DNA from: Candidatus Gastranaerophilales bacterium
GTDB taxonomy: Bacteria; Cyanobacteriota; Vampirovibrionia; Gastranaerophilales; Gastranaerophilaceae
Length of the DNA stretch: 64,000 bases
Reading direction: 5' to 3'
Assembly (NCBI GenBank): GCA_944325875.1
Contig: CALVBU010000002.1
Coordinates: 62,001 to 126,000 of the forward strand
The notes under the pieces are model-generated. The model did no database searches and was not told the origin of the DNA. It was given only the letters and a program-made list of their open reading frames with translations. The position numbers and the translations under genes were made by a program. This document shows, piece after piece, positions 18,189-26,486 of the stretch (its first letter is position 1; each line of letters begins with the position of its first letter).

Positions 18189-19397
18189 ATGACAGACTTC
18201 CCATACAATTTTGGATTTGAGATATTTACATTTCCTGGACCCCAGCAAAATACGCAAACTCATAAAGTAAAAGCTGGAGAATCCTTATACTCTATTGCAA
18301 AATCAATGGGAGTAAGTGTTGAAGAACTAAAAAAAGCAAACGGCTTGAAAAGCAATACCTTATCAATAGGCCAAATCTTAAAGACTCCAAATGGAACAAA
18401 AACAAATACACAAAATAGAGAACTTTTAATCTTAAGAGATGTTCCAGAAGAAGAAATTACAGATAAAAACGATAATCGAAATAAATTTATTAAAACAATC
18501 CCACACCCTGATCATAAATTAAAAAAAGGCGAACATCCTTCCACACTGGCTAAAAAATACAACGTTGAAGAACGGACAATTCTTATGCTTAATGGTCTGA
18601 GCAAAAAAGAAGCTACAGAATTACAAGTTGGGGATGTTTTAAAAATTCCCCCTACCAGAATCGCTAAAAACATAAATAATTTATCAGATGCGGCTTCAGC
18701 CCTAGGGGTAAGCGTAGATTTTGTAAAAAAACTAAAAAAAATCGAAGATGGCATTGATGCAAATAAAAAGCCATTTCCTGATAATAAATTCCACAATACA
18801 CCTTATAGAGATGATGAAGGTAATCTAACTATAGGTATAGGACATCTTTATAAAAAAGGTGAAAAAACAAAATTGACAAACAAAGAAGTCCTTGAACTAT
18901 TTGTAAATGATATGCTCAAAATGGAAGAAAACTTATGGGATGTTATGGGCGGAAAAGAAAACTACGACAAACTTCCACAAAGTATTAAAGAAGCTCTATT
19001 AGATATGACTTTTAACAAAGGTACAGCAATTATAGAAAAAACCGAAGGTCTTGTCTGGACATTAAAAAATGGTAAATATGAAGCTGCAATAGGCAAAATG
19101 ACAAACAACAAATCTCATAAAGGCAGAGAAATGAGTGGCTTAAGCAAAAGAAGACTATTTGACATTTCATTAGCAGCAAAAATGTACAAAAATAATCCGC
19201 CTCAAAGCGTAATTAATACAGCCCAAAATGTTTATAATCGAGGAGTTGAATTATTAAAACAAGAAAGTTATGCAACTTATAAAAAAATGAAAAACCCTAA
19301 AATAAGTTTCCAACAATACTACGAAAACCAACTTGTTGGATATAATTCATACGCAAAAGAATATATGGGTGACAAAATAAAACTAAGAACGCAATAA
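18189..19397 (+). CDS. LysM-domain lysozyme (GH24-like)
   Basis: Predicted muramidase. LysM modules at about residues 24-68 (HKVKAGESLYSIAKSMGVS) and 108-154; the glycosidase domain at about 170-330 has E186 in KKIEDG, the LTIGIGH strand at 213-219, and ALLDMTFNKG, as in phage-type GH24 lysozymes. No Sec signal. Second gene of the operon with the amidase, so a glycan-cleaving and a peptide-cleaving enzyme are produced together. Phage origin of the catalytic domain is possible, but no other phage gene is near. Confidence 0.87.
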   Translation: MTDFPYNFGFEIFTFPGPQQNTQTHKVKAGESLYSIAKSMGVSVEELKKANGLKSNTLSIGQILKTPNGTKTNTQNRELLILRDVPEEEITDKNDNRNKFIKTIPHPDHKLKKGEHPSTLAKKYNVEERTILMLNGLSKKEATELQVGDVLKIPPTRIAKNINNLSDAASALGVSVDFVKKLKKIEDGIDANKKPFPDNKFHNTPYRDDEGNLTIGIGHLYKKGEKTKLTNKEVLELFVNDMLKMEENLWDVMGGKENYDKLPQSIKEALLDMTFNKGTAIIEKTEGLVWTLKNGKYEAAIGKMTNNKSHKGREMSGLSKRRLFDISLAAKMYKNNPPQSVINTAQNVYNRGVELLKQESYATYKKMKNPKISFQQYYENQLVGYNSYAKEYMGDKIKLRTQ

Positions 19398-19432
19398 TAT
19401 TTATCTAATTATATATAGTGAAGTGACAAAAT

Positions 19433-19467
19433 AAAAACTTCTCAATACTTATTGGGAAGTTTTTTTA
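19433..19467. terminator. Terminator between convergent genes
   Basis: ACTTCTCAAT pairs with ATTGGGAAGT (one G-T pair), followed by T7 on the plus strand and an A/T tract on the other side; serves the lysozyme gene and perhaps the opposite gene too. Confidence 0.8.
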
Positions 19468-19468
19468 T

Positions 19469-20233
19469 TTATTCATCAATATCATTTTCATCTTTATGAT
19501 TTACAATACAAAGAAGATGATTCATTTTACGCTTTAACGCATCATTAGCTTTTTCTAAAAGCTCTATTTTAGCTTCTAATTTTTCCTTCTCGGATTGTAC
19601 AAGTTCACTTTTGGGAACCAAAGAATAATCCAAGATAAATCTTTTCTTTGCATCAGCTTTTAAAGTGAATAGAGTCTGAACATTCTTTTCTGTTATAAAC
19701 CCTAAGTCAACCAAAATTTTACCAAATAACTTATGTTCCATTCGCCCATCAAGATTTCTTTGGGTCATAACAGCCATATCAAGTTGATCTATTGTAATAG
19801 AACCATTCAACCTATAATATTCACCGGTTCTGAATTTTCCAGCAATAAATCCACCCATAGCATAAATTTCATCACTATCAGGTTTTTCAATATAATTTTG
19901 TTCAAGACAGAACATAAAATGTTTTGCAACTTCTTCTATTGATAAAAACGTATTCAATGATACTTCAAGAATACTATAACCTTCAGAACAAAGTCTTAAA
20001 AAATTATATATATTAGTATCCAAACCGCTTTTTCTATCCCAAAGTTCGGTTTTGCCTTTAAAAGTTATTGTAGGACTATAAAAAGCAAACAAATTGTCAG
20101 CATTTTTCACAACGAAACGCTCACAATAATTCTCTTGCATATTCAAATATAATCTATAGTAAATAGCTTGCTTTATCCACAACGGATAAGCAAGTAATTT
20201 TCCCATATACAATTCAAATAAATTCTTCTTCAC
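19469..20233 (-). CDS. Uncharacterised protein with MshEN/GspE-N-like domain and C-terminal coiled coil
   Basis: About 254 residues. The middle (about GKILVDLGFITEKNVQTLF) resembles the N-terminal domain of type II secretion/type IV pilus ATPases (LGxxLVxxGxIT), preceded by a winged-helix-like part (SILEVSLNTFLSIEEVAKHF). The C-terminus is a K/E coiled coil. A GTG at 20233, 7 nt after TATAAT, is preferred; longer in-frame starts would run into the divergent gene. Function unknown; a regulatory or c-di-GMP/ATPase-linked role in pilus-type machinery is a guess. Confidence 0.7.
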   Translation of the reverse strand: MKKNLFELYMGKLLAYPLWIKQAIYYRLYLNMQENYCERFVVKNADNLFAFYSPTITFKGKTELWDRKSGLDTNIYNFLRLCSEGYSILEVSLNTFLSIEEVAKHFMFCLEQNYIEKPDSDEIYAMGGFIAGKFRTGEYYRLNGSITIDQLDMAVMTQRNLDGRMEHKLFGKILVDLGFITEKNVQTLFTLKADAKKRFILDYSLVPKSELVQSEKEKLEAKIELLEKANDALKRKMNHLLCIVNHKDENDIDE

Positions 20234-20240
20234 GAAAAAC

Positions 20241-20246
20241 ATTATA
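20241..20246 (-). promoter_or_regulatory. -10 box of the MshEN-like gene, leaderless type
   Basis: TATAAT on the minus strand ends 7 nt before the GTG at 20233; no Shine-Dalgarno. Confidence 0.5.
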
Positions 20247-20342
20247 AATAAAAAAAGGAAATTAGGCAATCTAATACTTTCCGGTATTGATTTATAATTA
20301 TAAAAATTGTAAAATAGCCTTATGGAATAGGAGAACTTTATA

Positions 20343-21539
20343 ATGGAAAATACACGTATGAAAAAATTATGGATTTTCATAATTGCGTTGATTGGATTTA
20401 TTACAACTATAAAATTAGCGATTATATATTATAATGCAAACTTTAATCCATATGCTCTTCCGAGTTTTTGTAACGTAAACGATTTTATTGATTGTGACGG
20501 AATTGCAAGAACTACAGAGTCTCAATTCTTTGGAATTCCACTCGCATATTGGGGATTATTTTTATACTCATTTATCTTTTTATTACTTATCGCTGATAAA
20601 CTCAAAAACTTTAAGCTCTTAAAATTTATGGAAGTATTTAAAAATCCATTAGATTACATCGGAGCTCTAGGAATAATATCATTTTCAATATCAATGATAT
20701 TGTTATGCTTAAGTCTTTTTGAAATTCAAAAATTATGTATATTATGTGCTTTTACATACATCTTAAACTTACTAATAGGACTAATTGCTATTGATTTTAA
20801 AAATGGCGGAATTGTAAAAGCTTTTAAACAGAGCTTTAATGATTTTATGGACGCTATAAAAGTTAAAGCTTACCTAATAGCTTTTATTGTTGTAGTTCTT
20901 CTTGCAGGTATCGGACTAACTTATACAACAGTTACTTTAGTATTTGCACCACAGGTAAAACATGCAAGAATGTATGATGAATTTACAAAGCCTGACCATA
21001 ATAAATATGCCGTATCAGGAAATACGCTCGGTGATGAAAACGCAAAAGTTATTTTATATGCATACACAGATTATCGTTGTCCTATCTGCAAAGTTAATGA
21101 AAGAATGATTCATAAGTTAGCAAAAGAATTAAAAAATATAAAAATTGTACATAAAAATCTGCCACTTGATATGGAATGTAATAAATACTTAACTCAACCT
21201 TTCCATGAAGGTTCTTGTACAATGGCAAGATATGCACTTGCGGCAAAAAAACAGGGTAAATTCTGGGATATAGATAACCTTTTCTTTGAAAAACAACCTG
21301 TTGATGAAGCAGAAATGATAAAACTTGCTGAAAGTATCGGGCTTAATATTGAACAACTAAAAAAAGACGCAAACAGCCCTGAAATCAGACAAGAAGTTCT
21401 TAATGAAATAGATGAAGCATATAAACAAGGGATTAATGCAACACCTACAGCAAAAATCGGAAACGATGTATATGTAGGTATAAAAGCATACCCTGAATTA
21501 AAGAAATGGGCAATGGAAAATGGAGCAGAAAAAAGATAA
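20343..21539 (+). CDS. VKOR-DsbA fusion: disulfide-bond-forming membrane protein
   Basis: Oxidative folding enzyme combining a vitamin K epoxide reductase-like quinone reductase with its thiol oxidase. N-terminal VKOR domain with four to five membrane helices (about 8-150) carries C43, C51 and the CILC centre C132-C135. After a further membrane helix (about 175-195), a periplasmic DsbA/thioredoxin domain has C246-P-I-C249 and the cis-proline region ATPTAKIG. GGAG precedes the ATG. VKOR fused to a thioredoxin-like domain is the typical cyanobacterial arrangement. Confidence 0.92.
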   Translation: MENTRMKKLWIFIIALIGFITTIKLAIIYYNANFNPYALPSFCNVNDFIDCDGIARTTESQFFGIPLAYWGLFLYSFIFLLLIADKLKNFKLLKFMEVFKNPLDYIGALGIISFSISMILLCLSLFEIQKLCILCAFTYILNLLIGLIAIDFKNGGIVKAFKQSFNDFMDAIKVKAYLIAFIVVVLLAGIGLTYTTVTLVFAPQVKHARMYDEFTKPDHNKYAVSGNTLGDENAKVILYAYTDYRCPICKVNERMIHKLAKELKNIKIVHKNLPLDMECNKYLTQPFHEGSCTMARYALAAKKQGKFWDIDNLFFEKQPVDEAEMIKLAESIGLNIEQLKKDANSPEIRQEVLNEIDEAYKQGINATPTAKIGNDVYVGIKAYPELKKWAMENGAEKR

Positions 21540-22089
21540 AATAATACTCCACGCTTGCTGTGCAATATGTTCAGGATATCCCGTATCATACTTACTTGAT
21601 GCGGGATATTCAGTCAGTGTATATTTTTACAATCCGAATATCTATCCCGACAGTGAATACCAAAAACGATTAGAAGCCGAAAGAACTTTATGCGAACATT
21701 TTAATATTGAATTAATTGAAGGTGAATACGACAGAGATAGCTTTTTCGATTGTGCAAAAGGCCTTGAAAATGAACCCGAAAAGGGCAGAAGATGTATTGA
21801 ATGTTTTAAACTCAGACTTGAGAAAACCGCTCAATTAGCAAAAGAAAAGGATATTAAAAATTTTACAACCTCAATCGTGATAAGTCCGCACAAGAATTTC
21901 GCACTGCTTTCAAAATTAGGAAAAGAAATCGCAGAGAAATATAATCTAAACTATCTTGATATAGATTTCAAAAAGAAAGACGGATTTTTAAAAACAAATA
22001 AAATAGCCAAAAGTCTCAATTTATATCGCCAAAACTATTGCGGATGTAAGTTTGCGCTCAGACAGATGGAAGTCAAGAACGCAACATAA
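21520..22089 (+). CDS. queH: Epoxyqueuosine reductase QueH
   Basis: Reduces epoxyqueuosine to queuosine in tRNA, replacing QueG. DUF208 marks: HACCAICSG near the N-terminus (C13, C14, C17), FYNPNIYPDSEYQKRL, RRCIECFKLRLEKTA, SPHKNF and the C-terminal YCGCKFA. 189 residues, family length. It overlaps the VKOR-DsbA gene by 20 nt. Confidence 0.93.
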   Translation: MEQKKDKIILHACCAICSGYPVSYLLDAGYSVSVYFYNPNIYPDSEYQKRLEAERTLCEHFNIELIEGEYDRDSFFDCAKGLENEPEKGRRCIECFKLRLEKTAQLAKEKDIKNFTTSIVISPHKNFALLSKLGKEIAEKYNLNYLDIDFKKKDGFLKTNKIAKSLNLYRQNYCGCKFALRQMEVKNAT

Positions 22090-22173
22090 ATTAACATTTA
22101 CTTGCCCACCCCGATTACTCATGATAGGATACCAGTATAATAATCAATTTACTAATTAGGGTGTGAGGTTTGT

Positions 22174-22713
22174 ATGAAGAGTTCAACAATCAGAAGATCA
22201 AATTTATCTAAGGAGAAGATGGCTGTGTTAGAAGCATTATCTAAATACAAAACCGACGCTTCGGATAATACTCCGAATGTATATGTAAGACCAAGCAGAG
22301 ATAAAGAGCTTGACGTTTTATGGCAAAATTTTAAAGTTAACCAAAAAGCTGATAAGTCACCTAGCATATATCTTGCAACAGGTTTTATAGCCGGTGTTGT
22401 TACAACACTTATCGCTGGAGCCGTAATAGGTTTATCAGCAAACGGTATTACGCTACCACAAAACATTTCATTTGATAAAAAAGCAAATGTTAAAAATGAG
22501 AAACTAAACTTTGTACCAGCAGCAGAACAAGCAGCAGAAGCTGTAACTGACGAAGTTTATACAGTACAAAGCGGCGATACAATGGAAAGCATTTTAACAA
22601 GATTCTATGGCGGATACACAAAAGAAAGAGCTTGGAAAGTTATGAATGCTAACAATATGACAAATCCAAACAAATTATCAATCGGACAAAAATTAACAAT
22701 TCCGATGAAATAA
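22174..22713 (+). CDS. Membrane-anchored LysM protein
   Basis: 179 residues: a basic N-terminal cytoplasmic part (about 1-60), one membrane helix (about 67-90, LATGFIAGVVTTLIAGAVIG), a periplasmic linker and a C-terminal LysM (about 127-178, YTVQSGDTMESILTRFYGG). It would tether the inner membrane to peptidoglycan. TATAAT and GAGG precede the start, and a strong terminator follows. Confidence 0.88.
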   Translation: MKSSTIRRSNLSKEKMAVLEALSKYKTDASDNTPNVYVRPSRDKELDVLWQNFKVNQKADKSPSIYLATGFIAGVVTTLIAGAVIGLSANGITLPQNISFDKKANVKNEKLNFVPAAEQAAEAVTDEVYTVQSGDTMESILTRFYGGYTKERAWKVMNANNMTNPNKLSIGQKLTIPMK

Positions 22714-22731
22714 TAGGGAAAATTTAGTATG

Positions 22732-22760
22732 AAAAAGCCTCCATTTAGGAGGCTTTTTTA
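22732..22760 (+). terminator. Terminator after the LysM protein
   Basis: AGCCTCC/GGAGGCT with a 5-nt loop, followed by T6. Confidence 0.9.
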
Positions 22761-22763
22761 TTG

Positions 22764-24254
22764 CTATAATTCATTTAACGTAAAATATGGATAATCAGAA
22801 CCTTGCGGATATTTTTTATATGCAGTTTTAAGGGCATCTAAAAAGATTTCATTGATTTTTAAAGGCTCATTGTTTTTAATTATATCTTGCTTTTCTGCCT
22901 TTTGAAGAGTTTTAAACCCTTGTCCACCTTCTGCAATAAAGGAATCTATACAGCATTTATACTTTCTATCTGTCTTAATAGGATTTGAATTTTTATCAAG
23001 TAAAGGTTCATTATTGATATAAATTTGAGTCACATCAAACCTTTTTTCAGAAGGATTGTTTTTCCCTTCAATTTTAATATTATTAGAACACTGTAAAAAC
23101 CTTGGATTACTAGCGCCATAACCATTAGTTCTTAAAGCATTATCAAAAACTTCCTTTAATTGCTTTGGAGACAATTCAACAATTTTCACTGGAGTCTCGG
23201 CAATCAAAGTTTTCTTAAATGAATAATTAGTAATATAATCATTTTTAATATAAGGCATAGATTTCATTAAAAAGCCTGTAGAAATAAATGCAGCATCAGC
23301 GCCCGATGACTCTTTCATATTATCAGCAAGAAAACTTCCAAGTGGAGAAGGTTTAGAATATTGCTTTGTAAGATTCAAAGTTCGCGGAACAATTTTATCG
23401 AGAAGTTTTGATGAAATTTCATAGTTTTTTAATTCTTTTTCAAAATCAGAATTCACAGGGAGATTTCTATTCTCAATCATTTCAACATCAGCAACTTTAA
23501 CCTCATCCCCACATCTTACAAGATTCATTTTATACATAGAATCACTAAAAGCTTTTGGGTAATAAATATTAAGCGCCTTATCAGGTTGGACGAACTCATG
23601 ATCATGACCACCTATTACAAGATCAACATTAATCCCGTTCTTTCTGCATAATTGAACTATCTCACGACTTGACTCCATATAATCGTGGTTAAGAATAACA
23701 ACATTATCAGGTTTTTCTCTGGTTATCGCCTCACTAATATCACCGAGAACCTCTTTTTGTTTTCTTGGTATAATACCATATTTTGCAGTACTAAGATTAT
23801 CAATACAAAAACCAGTAACAAGAGTTCTATCGCCATCACGATTAACTATAGCATAAGGTTTAAGCCATTTAGGTCTGCTTCCTGATACATCATAAACGTT
23901 TGCACAAACTGTATGAATGCCTTTTGAGGCAAAAGTTTTAATAGTATCAATAAGAAAATCCAGACTCTCTTTATTAAATCCGAAATCATTATTTCCAAGA
24001 GTCATAACCATTTCTACATCAGGCTTTTCTTCCTTAAGTTTTACATAACAATCTCTTTCGAGTTGTCTTGGATAAATCCCTTTAAAAATATCCCCACAAT
24101 TCAAAAATAAAATATTTTGACTATTTCTGTCATCCCTTAGAATTTTTGATAAAAAAGCGCTTGTTTTTCTTGTTTCTTGATGTGAATCAGAGATTGCATA
24201 TATCTTAGTAATACCGCCAAAAGAAACAGTTTTATCATTTATATTTAAATTCAT
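22764..24254 (-). CDS. 5'-nucleotidase/UshA-type metallophosphoesterase
   Basis: Calcineurin-like phosphoesterase domain with dimetal ligands in ISDSHQ, LNCGDIF, TLGNNDFGF, LNHDYMES and GGHDHEF, then a 5'-nucleotidase C-terminal domain (about 300-480; SPLGSFLADNMKESSGADAAF and the later FRTNGYGASNPRFLQ-like region). The usual GNHD is GNND. About 496 residues, no signal peptide, unlike secreted UshA, so it may be cytoplasmic or exported otherwise. The ATG at 24254 follows GGAG at a good distance. Confidence 0.87.
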   Translation of the reverse strand: MNLNINDKTVSFGGITKIYAISDSHQETRKTSAFLSKILRDDRNSQNILFLNCGDIFKGIYPRQLERDCYVKLKEEKPDVEMVMTLGNNDFGFNKESLDFLIDTIKTFASKGIHTVCANVYDVSGSRPKWLKPYAIVNRDGDRTLVTGFCIDNLSTAKYGIIPRKQKEVLGDISEAITREKPDNVVILNHDYMESSREIVQLCRKNGINVDLVIGGHDHEFVQPDKALNIYYPKAFSDSMYKMNLVRCGDEVKVADVEMIENRNLPVNSDFEKELKNYEISSKLLDKIVPRTLNLTKQYSKPSPLGSFLADNMKESSGADAAFISTGFLMKSMPYIKNDYITNYSFKKTLIAETPVKIVELSPKQLKEVFDNALRTNGYGASNPRFLQCSNNIKIEGKNNPSEKRFDVTQIYINNEPLLDKNSNPIKTDRKYKCCIDSFIAEGGQGFKTLQKAEKQDIIKNNEPLKINEIFLDALKTAYKKYPQGSDYPYFTLNEL

Positions 24255-24301
24255 ATTAATCTCCGTCCATATTAATAACAAATATATATTTTTTTGCTAT
24301 G

Positions 24302-24892
24302 CTAGTCGAGCTCAATCTGAATTGCACCTTGTCTAAAGATTTTCATATCCTCATCAAAAACTCCGACAACAGTAGACTCAAGCCCTTTACAAAAACATCC
24401 GTAATCATCAATAATCAAATCTGCAAGCCCTTGCATATTTTCTTTTGCCTGAGCAAAACTTTTTGCAGAAGGTTGATGAGAAAGATTTGCACTTGTTGTC
24501 GCAAGAACATGACCTGGAGTAATTTCACAAATTTCTCTAAATATATCATTATCAGGTACTCTAATTCCAACGGTATCCATGCCAGAAGTAATGTAATCCG
24601 GAGTCATTTCAGGATTTTTTTTGACAACAAGCGTAAGCGCTCCAGGAAAATATTTTTTAATTAATTTTTGTCCGATTTTTGGAATTATTTTGACATAATT
24701 CAAAAGATGATAAGTCTCATTAGACATAAGAATTAAAGGTTTTTGAGCTTCACGTTTCTTGATTTCATAAATTTTCTTCACAGCTTTTTCTGATGAAGGC
24801 AAACAGCCTAGCCCCCAGACAGTATCTGTTACATAAGCTATAACCCCATCATTTTCCAAAACATTCTTAATTTCATCTTTATTTTTTAGCAT
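24302..24892 (-). CDS. tsaC: L-threonylcarbamoyladenylate synthase (Sua5/YrdC/TsaC family)
   Basis: Makes threonylcarbamoyl-AMP for the t6A37 tRNA modification. Family marks: VIAYVTDTVWGLGCLP, KIYEIKKREAQKPLILM, FPGALTLVVKK, GIRVPDN, and TSANLSHQPSA. 196 residues, the short TsaC/YrdC form without the Sua5 C-terminal domain. It overlaps murJ by 14 nt. Confidence 0.94.
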   Translation of the reverse strand: MLKNKDEIKNVLENDGVIAYVTDTVWGLGCLPSSEKAVKKIYEIKKREAQKPLILMSNETYHLLNYVKIIPKIGQKLIKKYFPGALTLVVKKNPEMTPDYITSGMDTVGIRVPDNDIFREICEITPGHVLATTSANLSHQPSAKSFAQAKENMQGLADLIIDDYGCFCKGLESTVVGVFDEDMKIFRQGAIQIELD

Positions 24893-26486
24893 TAAATTTT
24901 CCTTTCAAACGCCCAATTAATTCTTCCGCATAATCCATTTTCATCAATAGGTTTAATTCAACATACATTGCAATACAAACAAAACCTATTATAGCAATTT
25001 TTACAAGTTCAAAGACATATTTAGGAAGCTCAATAAACTTATCATATGCAATCGACATAACTCCACATACAACAAAAGTTACAGCTCCAGCTACACACAT
25101 TTTAAATAAATTTATAAATAAACTCTTATAGTCCATTTTCATTTTCTTAGTAATTAATACACCCAAAACAACTGCATTAAATAAAGTAACAATAGAAGTT
25201 GAAAGTGTAATTCCTCCAATACTCATATGCATAATGTTTATAAATAAAATGTTGCACAAAACTTTTAAAACAATAGAAGAAAACGCAACAACAAAAGGTG
25301 TCAAAGAATCATTAAATGAATAATAAACTCTTGTAATAGAATCTCTGAAAACATAAGGTAAAATAGACACCGACAAAAACCATAAAGCTTCAGTCACCAT
25401 AAACGTAGCTTTTGCATCAAAAGCTCCTCTTTCAAAAACAATTCTTACCCCGTCAAGTCCCACAACAAGAATTCCGATAATTATAGGAATTGCCCCAAAG
25501 AACAATACTCCAACACCTTTATTAAAATAAGTTCTGATACCATCATAATCCTTATCGGCAACGAGTCTTGCAAAAATAGGGAATAGCGGAACTAAAAATG
25601 CAGTTACAAGAATTCCTACAGGGAATTGAAAAACTCTATTTGCATATCCAATAGCAGTCCAAGCACCCTCTCTAAGAGCTGACGCGAAAAACATATCGAC
25701 ATAAATATGAATTTGTCCAACAGTTGAGCTTAATACTGCAGGGAATAACAATTCACAGATATTTTTATACTCAACATTATTAAAAACATCAAGATTAGGT
25801 TTTAACCTAAATCCCAACTGTCTGATTTTGGGATATTGCATAATCCATTGGAAAACAGCACCAATAGTAGTTGCCCAAGCAAGAATTGCACCTGTATTAT
25901 CTTTTCCATTTGCTCCCATAACCATAGTTATGATAACTAGCGACATAATTATAGGTGACAAATTTGGCAACATAAAGTATCTGTATGTAACCAAAATTCC
26001 ATAATAAATTCCGACAATACCACCAATAATCAAAACAGGTGACATAATTCTTAAATGTTGAGCTGCAAGCGAAATTAATTGAGGATCACCACCGGAAGCA
26101 ATGACTCCCATAATTTGTGGAGCAAAAAAGTAACAAAGTACAGCCAAAATAGTAAAGAAAATAATAGTCGTTGTCATAAACGTACTATATAATTTATTTA
26201 CAACCTCAGCAGGTTTTTCTTTAAGATTAGGTATGAGTTTTGAAAAGACCGCAACTGTCGCACTATGAAACGGGCCTCCAACTCCGCCAAGCAAAATTAT
26301 CGCCAATGCCGGAATTTGATAGGCATAAAAATATGCATCTGATACCGTCGATGCCCCATAGTAATTTGCGATTACTACATCCCTTATAAACCCTATTAAC
26401 TTTGAAAATATTGTTACTACTGCAATTAACCAAGCTGCCTTTAGCAAACTTGGAGTTTTATCATCACCAGATGTCGTATTTGTCAT
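24879..26486 (-). CDS. murJ: Lipid II flippase MurJ (MviN)
   Basis: Polytopic inner-membrane protein of the MOP superfamily that flips lipid II. Marks: SKLIGFIRDVVIANYYGAS near the N-terminus, ALREGAWTAIGYANRVFQFPVGI and AxPIIIGILVVG. About 14 membrane segments across 535 residues. It overlaps both the SpoIID-like gene upstream (23 nt) and tsaC downstream. Confidence 0.95.
   Translation of the reverse strand: MTNTTSGDDKTPSLLKAAWLIAVVTIFSKLIGFIRDVVIANYYGASTVSDAYFYAYQIPALAIILLGGVGGPFHSATVAVFSKLIPNLKEKPAEVVNKLYSTFMTTTIIFFTILAVLCYFFAPQIMGVIASGGDPQLISLAAQHLRIMSPVLIIGGIVGIYYGILVTYRYFMLPNLSPIIMSLVIITMVMGANGKDNTGAILAWATTIGAVFQWIMQYPKIRQLGFRLKPNLDVFNNVEYKNICELLFPAVLSSTVGQIHIYVDMFFASALREGAWTAIGYANRVFQFPVGILVTAFLVPLFPIFARLVADKDYDGIRTYFNKGVGVLFFGAIPIIIGILVVGLDGVRIVFERGAFDAKATFMVTEALWFLSVSILPYVFRDSITRVYYSFNDSLTPFVVAFSSIVLKVLCNILFINIMHMSIGGITLSTSIVTLFNAVVLGVLITKKMKMDYKSLFINLFKMCVAGAVTFVVCGVMSIAYDKFIELPKYVFELVKIAIIGFVCIAMYVELNLLMKMDYAEELIGRLKGKFNAKK

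Noticed and set aside
22138-22173. Fourth sigma-28-like site before the LysM membrane protein
   Set aside because: A CCCCGATTAC string occurs upstream, but its distance to the nearest TAAA is 19 nt, outside the 14-16 range; an ordinary TATAAT is present.
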